Shown here: in pieces, positions 1-8,113 of the stretch
Numbering within the stretch: the first letter of the stretch is position 1
How the letters are laid out: each line of letters opens with the position of its first letter
DNA from: JBOFOR01 sp051654865
Lineage (GTDB): Bacteria > Bacillota > Clostridia > Peptostreptococcales > Peptostreptococcaceae
Direction: 5' to 3'
Assembly: GCA_051654865.1 (NCBI GenBank)
Contig: JBOFYV010000102.1
Coordinates: 1 to 58,167 of the forward strand
Length of the DNA: 58,167 bases
The notes under the pieces: model-generated
The model's database searches: none
Told to the model about the DNA's origin: nothing
Seen by the model: only the letters and a program-made list of their open reading frames with translations
Program-made: the position numbers and the translations under genes

Positions 1-2
1 TT

Positions 3-137
3 GTTGACTCTTTAGTTCCTGCATTTAGTGTAGTTAATGCATTAATAGTAGCCGTTGGTATGAAGGAAAAAGAAGATATTAAAGAGTACTTTGATGAACT
101 AGAAGGTATGTGGAAAAAGTATTCTATCTATGAATAA
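3..137 (+). CDS. C-terminal end of a MurR/RpiR-family transcriptional regulator (partial, 5' end outside window)
   Basis: The third frame is open from the window edge to a TAA at 135-137 and encodes about 44 residues. The peptide contains SLVPAFSVVNALIVAVGMK and ends in a charged helix (ELEGMWKKYSIYE). This looks like the last helices of the SIS domain in MurR/RpiR-type sugar-responsive regulators, where a hydrophobic NALI helix and a final LE..W..Y segment are usual. The HTH part is not in view, so the family call rests on a short tail. A rho-independent terminator follows at 201-229. Confidence 0.5.
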   Translation, partial: VDSLVPAFSVVNALIVAVGMKEKEDIKEYFDELEGMWKKYSIYE

Positions 138-200
138 AAATTAGTTGAATTTAAATCTATATTAGTAAAATACTAATATGTTATAATAAATAATAATTAA

Positions 201-229
201 ACTGACTGTAGAAATACAGTCAGTTTTTC
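201..229 (+). terminator. Intrinsic terminator of the partial upstream gene
   Basis: A 10-bp perfect stem (actgactgta / tacagtcagt) with a GAAA tetraloop is followed directly by a T run. It separates the partial regulator from the GTPase gene at 258. Confidence 0.85.
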
Positions 230-257
230 GTTAAAAAGAGTTTAGGGAAGGTGAAAT

Positions 258-2249
258 ATGAAAAAAACAATAGGAGTACTAGCTCACGTAGATGCAGGAA
301 AAACAACATTTTGTGAACAAGTACTATATCATACAAATAGTATTAGAAAAAGAGGAAGAGTAGATCAAAAGGATACTTTTTTAGATAATCATAATATAGA
401 AAAGCAAAGAGGAATAACTATATTTTCTGAACAAGGAATGTTTACATATAAAGATAGTGACTACTATTTAATAGATACACCTGGGCATATAGATTTCTCT
501 CCGGATATGGAAAGAAGTATCGGTATAATGGATTATGCTGTAATAATAATAAGTGCAGTTGAAAAAATACAATCTCATACTAAAACGGTATTTAGATTAC
601 TTAAAAAGCACAACATACCTACATTATTTTTCGTAAATAAAATAGATAGATTAGGAGCAGATACACAAGGTGTAATAAGTGATATAAGAAATAATCTAAC
701 GAATGATACTATAGATATAAGTGATAATTTTAACCTAGAAAATAATAATCTAGAAGAAGAATTAATAGAATTTATAGCAGAAAGAGATGATAACCTTTTT
801 GAAAAGTATCTAGAAGGTGAATATAATGAAAAGTTATGGATAGAATCTATGAAAAAAATGGTTAAAAACTGTAGGATCTATCCGTTAATGGTAGGTTCAG
901 CATTAAATGATATAGGAGTAAAAGAATTTTTAGAAAAATTAGATTATCTAACTTATACTTCATACGATGATAGTGATGCATTTATAGGAAAAATATATAA
1001 AATAAGACATGATGATAATAAAAGTAAAATAACCTACATAAAAGCCTTACAAGGAAAACTAAAAGTTAAGGATGAAGTGAAATACAATTTTAATAATGAA
1101 ATAAAAAAAGAAAAAATAAATGAGCTAAGAAGATACAACTCAAACAAATACAAAGTAGCTAGTGAAGTAAAAGCAGGAGAAATATTTGCAGTGTGTGGAC
1201 TTAGTGAAACTCTAGCAGATGAATATATAGTATTAGCTGATTTTGATAAAGAAAAATATGAAAAATTACCTACTAATAATCAATCTGAAATAGTGCCAAC
1301 ATTAAAGTCTAAGGTTATATATGAAGAGGGTATAAATATAAAAGAAGTATTAAATGTATTTAAAATATTAGACAGTGAAGAACCAGCATTAAGTGTAGCA
1401 TATGATGAAATTCTAAAAGAAATACACATACATATAATGGGGAAAATCCAACTAGAAATATTAAAAGATATTGTAAAAGATAGATTTGATATAGATGTTG
1501 AATTTGGCCCATGTGAGATATTATATAAGGAAACTATAAAAGGTGAAACTATGGGGTGTGGACACTTTGAGCCTCTTGGTCATTATGCAGAAGTCATACT
1601 AAATATAGAACAAGCACCAAAAAATAGTGGAATAAACTTTGAAAGTAAAGCTCATGTTGATGATATGTCAATAGGACATCAAAATCTAGTAAAAACTCAT
1701 ATATTTGAAAAAGAACACAGGGGGATATTAGGTGGATACCCTGTAACTGATATAAAAATTACATTGATTACAGGTCGAGCTCACAATAAGCATACTAGTG
1801 GCGGTGATTTTAGAGAGGCTACATTTAGAGCTTTAAGACAAGGACTAGAGCAAGTAGAAAATGTATTACTTGAGCCTTATTACGCTTTTAGGATTGAAGT
1901 TGATACTAATTATTTAGGTAGGGTACTATCTGATATTCAAAAGATGAGTGGTGAGTTTGAAGCCCCTATGGTAGGAGAATTGACAAGTATAGTTGTTGGA
2001 AGAGGACCCGTGGCTACTTTTATGGATTATCCTTTAGAGGTAGTAGCTTTTAGTAAGGGTAATGGTAGCGTAGGTTTTGTTTTTGATGGCTATGATGTTT
2101 GTCATAATAGCGATGAGGTATTAGATAGAAGAGGGTATGATAAGAATGCGGATAGTGAGTATACCTCTAATTCTATATTCTGTTCTAAGGGACAAGGATA
2201 TGTAGTTGAGTCTCATCAAGCTAAAGAGTATATGCACTGTTTAAAATAA
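258..2249 (+). CDS. TetM/EF-G-like translational GTPase (ribosomal-protection-protein family, function uncertain)
   Basis: This 663-residue protein has the layout of elongation factor G and Tet(M) ribosomal protection proteins. Visible GTPase motifs are G1 AHVDAGKTT (residues 9-17), the switch I segment RGITI (51-55), G3 DTPGH (73-77) and G4 NKID (127-130). Domains II-V follow at EF-G-like spacing. Tet(M) is about 639 residues, so the length fits. The domain IV tip loop, which in Tet(M) carries a YSPVS-type motif that displaces tetracycline, here reads roughly RAHNKHTSGGDF near residue 505. The resistance signature is therefore absent. The C terminus (ending HQAKEYMHCLK) also differs from Tet(M). 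It is probably a housekeeping or stress translation factor of this family rather than proven tetracycline resistance. The start ATG has a GAAGGTG ribosome binding site. Confidence 0.85.
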   Translation: MKKTIGVLAHVDAGKTTFCEQVLYHTNSIRKRGRVDQKDTFLDNHNIEKQRGITIFSEQGMFTYKDSDYYLIDTPGHIDFSPDMERSIGIMDYAVIIISAVEKIQSHTKTVFRLLKKHNIPTLFFVNKIDRLGADTQGVISDIRNNLTNDTIDISDNFNLENNNLEEELIEFIAERDDNLFEKYLEGEYNEKLWIESMKKMVKNCRIYPLMVGSALNDIGVKEFLEKLDYLTYTSYDDSDAFIGKIYKIRHDDNKSKITYIKALQGKLKVKDEVKYNFNNEIKKEKINELRRYNSNKYKVASEVKAGEIFAVCGLSETLADEYIVLADFDKEKYEKLPTNNQSEIVPTLKSKVIYEEGINIKEVLNVFKILDSEEPALSVAYDEILKEIHIHIMGKIQLEILKDIVKDRFDIDVEFGPCEILYKETIKGETMGCGHFEPLGHYAEVILNIEQAPKNSGINFESKAHVDDMSIGHQNLVKTHIFEKEHRGILGGYPVTDIKITLITGRAHNKHTSGGDFREATFRALRQGLEQVENVLLEPYYAFRIEVDTNYLGRVLSDIQKMSGEFEAPMVGELTSIVVGRGPVATFMDYPLEVVAFSKGNGSVGFVFDGYDVCHNSDEVLDRRGYDKNADSEYTSNSIFCSKGQGYVVESHQAKEYMHCLK

Positions 2250-2273
2250 GCCTAAATGGCTTATTATTTTTTT
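2245..2273 (+). terminator. Intrinsic terminator overlapping the stop codon of the GTPase gene
   Basis: The 8-bp stem aataagcc / ggcttatt with a 5-nt loop is followed by ATTTTTTT. The left arm includes the TAA stop of the GTPase gene. Confidence 0.85.
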
Positions 2274-2384
2274 GCAACTTTTTAGTAATTTATTAAGTCT
2301 AATTGTCGTAGGGGTTAATAACTTTTATAAAAACATTATAATGTATTGTGTTGTAACACATGAAAATTTATTAAGGAGGGTTAC

Positions 2385-2951
2385 ATGTTAAATGTATCAA
2401 GGTTTCCTTTGGCTAGGTCTAGAGAGTCTTTAGAAATAAAATTAGCAAAGGATTCAATAAAGGGAGATTCTAAGGCTTATACTGAACTGGTGAAGCTTTA
2501 TAAAAGTGATTTGTATAAGATAGCTTATAGTTATGTAAAGGATGAACAAAAGGCTCTTGATATACTTCAAGAAACTACTTATAAAGGGTTATTGAATATA
2601 AAAAAGCTAAAAGAGGCAACGTTTTTTAAAACTTGGATGACTAGAATATTAATTAATATAGCGATAGATTATTCTAAGAAAGAGTCTAATGTAGTCTATT
2701 TAGAAGAAGAGCACAAGTTAATACAAAATGAAAAATGTGTGTCAATTGAAGAAAAGTTAGATTTATATGATGCTATAGATAGTTTAAGAGAAAATTATAA
2801 AATGGTGATTATATTAAAGTACTTTAACGATATGACTGAGGAACAGGTAGCAAGTGTTATGGATATTCCTATTAATACTGTTAAAAGTCATTTAAGAAGG
2901 GCAAGGTTACAACTAAAAGAAATTTTAAAAGAGGGTGAGATTTATGAGTAA
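2385..2951 (+). CDS. ECF-type RNA polymerase sigma factor (pair 1)
   Basis: This 188-residue protein has region 2 near residues 28-95 (ELVKLYKSDLYKIAYSYVKD, then ALDILQETTYKGLLNIKKL) and region 4 near 125-180 (MVIILKYFNDMTEEQVASVMD, then IPINTVKSHLRRARLQLKE). It has no region 1 or 3, as expected for an extracytoplasmic-function sigma factor. The ATG has an AAGGAGGG ribosome binding site 4 nt upstream. Its last codons overlap the start of the anti-sigma gene (ATGAGTAA), so the two are translationally coupled. An N-terminal extension of about 20 residues (MLNVSRFPLARSRES) precedes region 2. Confidence 0.92.
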   Translation: MLNVSRFPLARSRESLEIKLAKDSIKGDSKAYTELVKLYKSDLYKIAYSYVKDEQKALDILQETTYKGLLNIKKLKEATFFKTWMTRILINIAIDYSKKESNVVYLEEEHKLIQNEKCVSIEEKLDLYDAIDSLRENYKMVIILKYFNDMTEEQVASVMDIPINTVKSHLRRARLQLKEILKEGEIYE

Positions 2952-3999
2952 AAATAAGTATGATGAGATAAGTATTCCTATGGATATAGATGATGCAATT
3001 GAAAAAGGTGTTTTAGAAGCATTAAAAGAGCAAAATAAAACTTATAGTAAAAAAAGTAAACTCTCTAAAATAGCTGTAGCAGGTTTAGTAGGTGTATTAA
3101 CGTTAGGTGTTGTAAATCCTGCGTTGGCATCTAAAATTCCTTTTATAGGTAATGTATTTGAAGCTATTGAGGAAAATTTATATTTTCCAGGAAATTATTC
3201 TCAGTATGCTACTTCTATTAATGAAACTGCTTACTCACAAGGTATTGGTATTACATTAAAGGAAGTTATATGTGATGGACAATCTTTATATGCTACATTT
3301 GTAGTAGAAAATGAAGAGCCTTTTCCAAATACATCATGGAAAAACGGTAAAGAACTAGATATGAATCAATTAATAGTTGAAGAAAAATATATAAAGCTCG
3401 ATTTTACAGATGAGGAACCAAGTACAGATGGACTTTCAGGTTTAGAAGGTAAATTTATAGATGAGCATACATTTGTAGGGGTTAGGCGATATGATTTAAG
3501 TAATATAGATGAAGAAATACCTGATGAATTTAATTTTAAGGCTAAGTTTGTAGTAGTAGATAATTATGCAGTTGAAGAAAAAGACAAAAATTATAAAAAG
3601 TGGGGAACTTGGGCATTTGATGTTCCTATAAAGGTAAGCAAAGAATTGAAAAAAGAAATTAAAATAGATAACATAGAAAATGAATATGTAAAATTAGATT
3701 CAGTAATACTTACGCCATTTGAGCTTAGGCTTATTGCTACATATAAAAATGCTCATTGGAGCGACTATGCTATAAAAGTATTTGATGTAAATGGGAAAAA
3801 GTTATGGAGTGATAGGCTCGGTCCTATGGAAGATAATGAAAGTCAAATATACACTTACTTAGAAGCACCAGAGGATAAAAGTAGTATTAGGATAGTTATA
3901 GAAAAACCAATATTAAAAGAAATAAAGGACGCTCCTGGAACTTTTGATGAAGTTTCTAGGAAGGTAATACTTGATGAGGTTATAAAATTGGGAGAATAA
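2944..3999 (+). CDS. Membrane-anchored anti-sigma factor, DUF4179/DUF5643 type (pair 1)
   Basis: The start is set at ATG 2944, which overlaps the sigma stop by 8 nt and has GAGGGTGA just upstream. An in-frame GTG at 2935 lies inside that ribosome binding site and is less likely. The 351-residue protein has a charged cytoplasmic N terminus (about 1-42), one membrane segment near 43-62 (IAVAGLVGVLTLGVVNPALA), and a long extracytoplasmic part. Just after the membrane it has the PALASKIPFIGNVFE segment typical of DUF4179 anti-sigma proteins. The C-terminal third (VILTPFELRLIATYKNAHW) resembles DUF5643. It most likely sequesters the sigma factor encoded upstream until an envelope signal arrives. 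The signal is unknown. Confidence 0.8.
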   Translation: MSKNKYDEISIPMDIDDAIEKGVLEALKEQNKTYSKKSKLSKIAVAGLVGVLTLGVVNPALASKIPFIGNVFEAIEENLYFPGNYSQYATSINETAYSQGIGITLKEVICDGQSLYATFVVENEEPFPNTSWKNGKELDMNQLIVEEKYIKLDFTDEEPSTDGLSGLEGKFIDEHTFVGVRRYDLSNIDEEIPDEFNFKAKFVVVDNYAVEEKDKNYKKWGTWAFDVPIKVSKELKKEIKIDNIENEYVKLDSVILTPFELRLIATYKNAHWSDYAIKVFDVNGKKLWSDRLGPMEDNESQIYTYLEAPEDKSSIRIVIEKPILKEIKDAPGTFDEVSRKVILDEVIKLGE

Positions 4000-4097
4000 G
4001 TAGAATAATGTATATTGGCAACTAAATACTAGTACAAAATAATATAAAAGTATGGTATTATTATAATTCACGTTTTAATCAAGAAAGGAATTATAAT

Positions 4098-4631
4098 ATG
4101 CACGCAATTAGAGTAAAGCCTGAAGAATTTAAATTAAATAATTTTATAGAATATATAAGCGATAACTTAGAAGAGTTAGTTTATGAATATCCAGACAGTA
4201 TAAAAAGAGTTTGTTTAATAGATAGAGACTATTTAGATGTAATATTATTCGATGAAGAGTATGAAGATATAAATGGTACTTCGGATTATGCAAATTTATT
4301 ATTAGATGAAGAATATGCACTTTTATTAACTGTAGCAAAGACTAATGAAAACCTAGATAAATTAGAGTTCATAAATGGTAAAAAATACAGTTTAAGTCAC
4401 TATATGGATGATATATACCAAGACAATGGTATAAAAGATATTGGTGATTTAAGTTTAGATATGAGTCATTTAGTTGGGATACTAGTTGATATGGAAGACG
4501 GAGAAATTCATTTATCATTAGTTAATTTTGAGCATGGTGGTCAGATATCACAACCTAGAATACAAACAGTGGATGATAGTGGTGATTTTGAAGATATTGC
4601 TAAAGGTTTGATAGATAAGTTTATGGAATAA
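4098..4631 (+). CDS. Unknown acidic 177-residue protein
   Basis: I do not recognise this protein. It is soluble and strongly acidic, with no signal peptide and no membrane segment. Features are an N-terminal basic stretch (MHAIRVKPEEFKLNNF), a hydrophobic strand followed by acidic turns (VCLIDRDYLDVILFDEEYEDI), and a C-terminal part with SHLVGILVDMEDGEIHLSLVNFEHGGQ. The ATG has an AAGAAAGGAA ribosome binding site. An extended -10 (TGGTATTAT, 4053-4061) lies upstream. It is a single-gene unit closed by the hairpin at 4635-4670. Confidence 0.75.
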   Translation: MHAIRVKPEEFKLNNFIEYISDNLEELVYEYPDSIKRVCLIDRDYLDVILFDEEYEDINGTSDYANLLLDEEYALLLTVAKTNENLDKLEFINGKKYSLSHYMDDIYQDNGIKDIGDLSLDMSHLVGILVDMEDGEIHLSLVNFEHGGQISQPRIQTVDDSGDFEDIAKGLIDKFME

Positions 4632-4634
4632 AGT

Positions 4635-4670
4635 AAAAGGCTGTTGCTATTAATTTAGCAACAGCCTTTT
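4635..4670. terminator. Bidirectional intrinsic terminator between convergent genes
   Basis: A 14-bp perfect stem (aaaaggctgttgct / agcaacagcctttt) with an 8-nt loop has A runs on the left and T runs on the right. It can serve both the unknown gene at 4098 and the lysozyme gene that ends at 4688 on the minus strand. Confidence 0.9.
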
Positions 4671-4687
4671 ATATATTCATCTATTAA

Positions 4688-5530
4688 TTATTTTATTTTT
4701 AATACTTGACCAACGTAAATCTTATTAGGGTTTTTTATATGGTTTAATTTTACTAAGTTTGCAACAGTCGTGTTAAATTTAGATGCAATCCCTGACAGTG
4801 TATCTCCATTTTTTACAGTGTATGTTACTGGCTTAGATGTTGGTTTAGTTGGAGGCTTAGTCATTGGTTTAGGAGATGGAGTTGGCTTAGGTTGAGGAGT
4901 AGGTATTGGAACTGGATTTACTTTAGGTAATAGTATACCTTGTGTAAATTCATCTAAATCACAGTTAGCATTAATTCCTCTAACAGTACCTTTTTCTGAG
5001 TACTGAAAACCTACCCAACTATCCCATACACCATTATTACTAGGAGTAGTAGCACCATATTGAGCTATCCATAATGGATAAGAAGATAAAGTTTTTTGTA
5101 AGTGCTCTTTTATAAAGCTTGTATAAGTGTATAGTACAACATCTAATCCACTTAATCTTTTAACTTCATCTAGAAAAACTTTACTTAAATTAGTTAATAC
5201 ATCAGAACTTAATCCATTATCGCTTTCTATATCTAATGCCATTCTACAATCACTAGGATATGGCTTTGTAGTTTCAACAAAATGAGCAGCTTGCTTTTTA
5301 GCAGAATCTTCAGTTGATGGTTTGAAGAAATGATAAAAGCCTATTAATAAGCCTTGAGCTTTTGCATTAGTTACATTTTGCTTAAATTTTGAATCCACAG
5401 ATGTTTCTCCTTGGGTAGCTTTTATATAAACAATATCTATACCAGAGGATTTAACTTGTTTATAATCTATATCACCATTCCAATGACTAACATCTATACC
5501 TTTTAAATTAGAAGAACTTCTACTTTGCAT
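4688..5530 (-). CDS. GH25 muramidase (lysozyme) with C-terminal LysM domain, no signal peptide
   Basis: This 280-residue protein starts with the GH25 signature LKGIDVSHWNGDIDY (residues 9-23). It carries the catalytic acidic cluster MALDIESD near 97-104 and the tract SYPLWIAQYG near 150. A proline-rich linker (PTPQPKPTPSPKP) leads to one LysM repeat (YTVKNGDTLSGIASKFN, then GQVLKIK at the end). GH25 enzymes cut the beta-1,4 bond between MurNAc and GlcNAc, and LysM binds peptidoglycan. The N terminus (MQSRSSSNLKG) has no hydrophobic leader, so export would need a holin, lysis or a non-Sec route. This is typical of endolysins, yet no phage genes surround it. The ribosome binding site AAGAAGGGTGA precedes the ATG. 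Confidence 0.9.
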   Translation of the reverse strand: MQSRSSSNLKGIDVSHWNGDIDYKQVKSSGIDIVYIKATQGETSVDSKFKQNVTNAKAQGLLIGFYHFFKPSTEDSAKKQAAHFVETTKPYPSDCRMALDIESDNGLSSDVLTNLSKVFLDEVKRLSGLDVVLYTYTSFIKEHLQKTLSSYPLWIAQYGATTPSNNGVWDSWVGFQYSEKGTVRGINANCDLDEFTQGILLPKVNPVPIPTPQPKPTPSPKPMTKPPTKPTSKPVTYTVKNGDTLSGIASKFNTTVANLVKLNHIKNPNKIYVGQVLKIK

Positions 5531-5626
5531 AAAATCACCCTTCTTATATAGATTTACAATATCATATTAAATGAATCTACAATATGTTACAATAAAATAT
5601 GTAATATAGCGCAAGGAGGTAAAATT

Positions 5627-6073
5627 ATGAACTGGAATTTTAAAAAATTTAATGAGCTTAATATAGAAGAGGTATACAAAATACTAGGGTTAAGAAGTGA
5701 AGTATTTGTAGTAGAGCAAGATTGTGTATATCTTGACTGTGATAATAAGGATTTTAAATCATATCATTTATTTTTAAAAGATAATAATGAGATAGTTGCA
5801 TATTTAAGAATTTTAGAAAAAGGTGTTTCTTATGACGAAGTATCAATAGGTAGAGTATTGGTTAAGAAAAGCTACAGAGGCAAAGGAATATCTAGAGAAA
5901 TGATGGTAAAGGCCATTGATTTTGTAGAAAAGGATTTAAAAGAAGATACTATTAAAATTCAAGCACAAGCATACTTAGTTGATTTTTATGGTAGTCTTGG
6001 GTTTAAAGCAGTTTCGAAGGAGTATTTAGAGGATAATATACCACATATAGATATGATTTATAAAAAATTATAG
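5627..6073 (+). CDS. GNAT-family N-acetyltransferase, ElaA-like
   Basis: This 148-residue protein has the ElaA pattern: an early LRSEVFVVEQDCVYLDCD segment (residues 22-39), then an acetyl-CoA-binding motif A (IGRVLVKKSYRGKGISREMM, about 82-101), and the closing AQAYLVDFYGSLGFKAVS and PHIDMIYKK. The length matches the family (about 150). The substrate is unknown. The ATG has a consensus GCAAGGAGGTAA site upstream. It is transcribed divergently from the lysozyme gene. Confidence 0.9.
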   Translation: MNWNFKKFNELNIEEVYKILGLRSEVFVVEQDCVYLDCDNKDFKSYHLFLKDNNEIVAYLRILEKGVSYDEVSIGRVLVKKSYRGKGISREMMVKAIDFVEKDLKEDTIKIQAQAYLVDFYGSLGFKAVSKEYLEDNIPHIDMIYKKL

Positions 6074-6078
6074 TTTGA

Positions 6079-6184
6079 TTTAGAAACTTAGCCCGCGATG
6101 ATGGGAGTTATATAAGGCTTCCTTCCGCCCTATAGGAAAGTCGGTGCGCCTTATATAACTCCCATCATCGCTCTAGTTCTAAAT
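6079..6184. repeat. Large perfect hairpin element (24-bp stem, 29-nt loop)
   Basis: The left arm (6095-6118) and right arm (6148-6171) are exact reverse complements over 24 bp. Weaker pairing extends outward (tttagaa.. / ..ttctaaa). The loop 6119-6147 can form a small inner hairpin (ttcct / aggaa). The element is much richer in G+C than its surroundings. No T run follows, so it is not a standard terminator. It sits between the acetyltransferase and the two-component system. It could be a mobile palindromic repeat or a structured RNA; only one copy is in this window. Confidence 0.7.
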
Positions 6185-6217
6185 TAAATAAAATTTTAAG
6201 AATGGGGTGAAATACAA

Positions 6218-6913
6218 ATGAAAAATATATTAGTGGTAGAAGATGATGTTATGCTTAATAATGGTATATGCTTTAATTTAAATATGGATGGGTATAATGC
6301 TATTCCGACGTATAATATAAATGATTCAAGAGATGTGTTAGATAATAAGGATATAGACTTAATAATATTAGATGTGAATTTACCTGATGGGGATGGGTTT
6401 AGTTTTTGTAAGGAAATAAGAAAATACTCAGATGTAGGTATATTATTTCTTACTGCTTGTGATGTTGAAAGTGATGTAATTAAGGGGTTTAAAATAGGTG
6501 CAGATGATTATATAACTAAGCCTTTTAGTATAAATATATTGATGCAAAGAATAGCTGCACTTCTTAGAAGGTGTAGTAACAGTAGTTTAAAAGAAGATAT
6601 TTTAGTTGAAGGTGAGTTTGAGTTTAATTTTGACAAAATGACTGTAACAATAAATAAAACTAATATAGTGCTATCACCTATAGAATATAAAATTTTGAAA
6701 AAGCTAATTCAAAATAAAAGTGAAATAGTGACTAGACAATCGTTAATAGATGCTATTTGGGATAATGATTGTGAGTATATAGAAGAACATGCTCTAACTG
6801 TGAATATAAATAGACTTAGAAGTAAAATAGATGATAAAACAAATGAACATAAGTATATAAAAACTGTTTATGGAATAGGATATATGTGGGTTGGTGAAAG
6901 TGATGGAAAATAA
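6218..6913 (+). CDS. OmpR/PhoB-family response regulator
   Basis: This 231-residue protein has an N-terminal receiver (ILVVEDDVML, phospho-acceptor in LIILDVNLPDGDG near residue 52, T in LFLTACD, K in YITKPFS) and a C-terminal winged helix (VLSPIEYKILKKLIQNKSEIVTR, then HALTVNINRLRSKI, then IKTVYGIGYMW). The ribosome binding site GGGGTGA precedes the ATG. The gene overlaps the start of the sensor kinase gene by 11 nt, so the two form one transcript and the kinase is the likely phosphodonor. The targets are not obvious, because no transporter adjoins. Confidence 0.95.
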   Translation: MKNILVVEDDVMLNNGICFNLNMDGYNAIPTYNINDSRDVLDNKDIDLIILDVNLPDGDGFSFCKEIRKYSDVGILFLTACDVESDVIKGFKIGADDYITKPFSINILMQRIAALLRRCSNSSLKEDILVEGEFEFNFDKMTVTINKTNIVLSPIEYKILKKLIQNKSEIVTRQSLIDAIWDNDCEYIEEHALTVNINRLRSKIDDKTNEHKYIKTVYGIGYMWVGESDGK

Positions 6914-7970
6914 GAGGATTAATAAAGGTGATTACTATAAGCTATTTTTCATTGTGTATATAGCAATTTCGATTATATATACAGCTATACTAAAATATCA
7001 AAATAATAAAATCTTAAGTAGCTATCCTAATCTATATAACTCTATTAAAAGTATAGAGATATTAAGTATAGTATTTGTGTTTGTTTCAATATTAATAATG
7101 CTATCTATAATGTACTCAGTAAGAAAAAATATAGTAGAATTTACTAATAGTATTATGAATGTTATGGATAATTATATTCAAGGCAAATCAAATATTAATC
7201 TACAGCTAAATAGGGATACTTTAATATGTAAAGTTCAAAATAAATTTAAACAATTAATAGAGATAATGAATAATAAAAATAATAGATACTTAGAGGAAAA
7301 AGATAGCATAAAAACTTTAATATCAGATATATCACATCAAATAAAAACGCCTATAGCAAATATATCTATGTACAATGAGACTTTAATAAATAGAGAGTTA
7401 GATAGAGAAAAAGAAATACATTTCCTAAAAAATATGCAAAATCAAGTAAATAAATTAGAATGGCTAGTACAAGCTCTTATAAAAATGTCTAGATTAGAAA
7501 CTGGAATTATAGAACTTGATATGAAAAAGTCAAGAATAAGTGACACAATAGCAAATGCTATAAGTGGGGTATATTTAAAAGCACAAGATAAAAACATAAT
7601 GTTAGAAATTGATATAGATGAAAAACTAGAGCTTTATCATGATAAAAAATGGACAAGTGAAGCTTTATTTAATATTATAGAAAATGCTATTAAATATACT
7701 AATAGCAATGGAAAGGTGCAAATTAAATTAGAGAAATTAGAAATGTTTACAAAGATAAATATAATAGACAGTGGAATAGGTATAGATGAATTTGAAATAA
7801 ATAATATATTTAAAAGGTTTTATAGAAGTAGAGAAGTTAGTGAGCTTGAAGGGGTAGGAGTAGGTCTTTATTTAGCTAGAGAAATTATAAATAAGCAAAG
7901 TGGATATATCAAAGTTACATCTAAAAAAGGTATAGGAAGTACTTTTTCTGTATATCTAAATAATGTATAA
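6903..7970 (+). CDS. Membrane sensor histidine kinase, partner of the upstream regulator
   Basis: The start is set at ATG 6903. In-frame TTG 6891 and GTG 6894/6900 are possible. The protein of about 355 residues has two membrane segments near residues 12-30 and 46-70 with only a short external loop, a HAMP-like linker, and an H-box (DISHQIKTPIANI). The catalytic domain follows: N box FNIIENAIKYTN, G1 IIDSGIGI, F box FKRFYRS, G2 GVGVGLYLA. The small sensing region suggests intramembrane sensing, as in BceS-like kinases. An intrinsic terminator follows. Confidence 0.93.
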   Translation: MENKRINKGDYYKLFFIVYIAISIIYTAILKYQNNKILSSYPNLYNSIKSIEILSIVFVFVSILIMLSIMYSVRKNIVEFTNSIMNVMDNYIQGKSNINLQLNRDTLICKVQNKFKQLIEIMNNKNNRYLEEKDSIKTLISDISHQIKTPIANISMYNETLINRELDREKEIHFLKNMQNQVNKLEWLVQALIKMSRLETGIIELDMKKSRISDTIANAISGVYLKAQDKNIMLEIDIDEKLELYHDKKWTSEALFNIIENAIKYTNSNGKVQIKLEKLEMFTKINIIDSGIGIDEFEINNIFKRFYRSREVSELEGVGVGLYLAREIINKQSGYIKVTSKKGIGSTFSVYLNNV

Positions 7971-7977
7971 AATGAAA

Positions 7978-8016
7978 AGACTACATTGAGAGAATACTCA
8001 ATGTAGTCTATTGTTT
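7978..8016 (+). terminator. Intrinsic terminator of the two-component operon
   Basis: A 13-bp perfect stem (agactacattgag / ctcaatgtagtct) with a 6-nt loop is followed by ATTGTTTT. Confidence 0.85.
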
Positions 8017-8113
8017 TGGTAATGACGAACAAATCATATACAAGGGATATGTTAGTATAACATAATAAATATTATTCATAAATAATTTATAATATGATAA
8101 AAATTAAAAAAAA

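Noticed and set aside
258..2249. Acquired tetracycline resistance gene on a mobile element
   Set aside because: No transposon genes flank it, base use matches the neighbours, and the resistance loop is missing.
4688..5530. Remnant prophage
   Set aside because: Only the lysozyme is phage-like; no holin, tail, capsid or integrase genes lie nearby.
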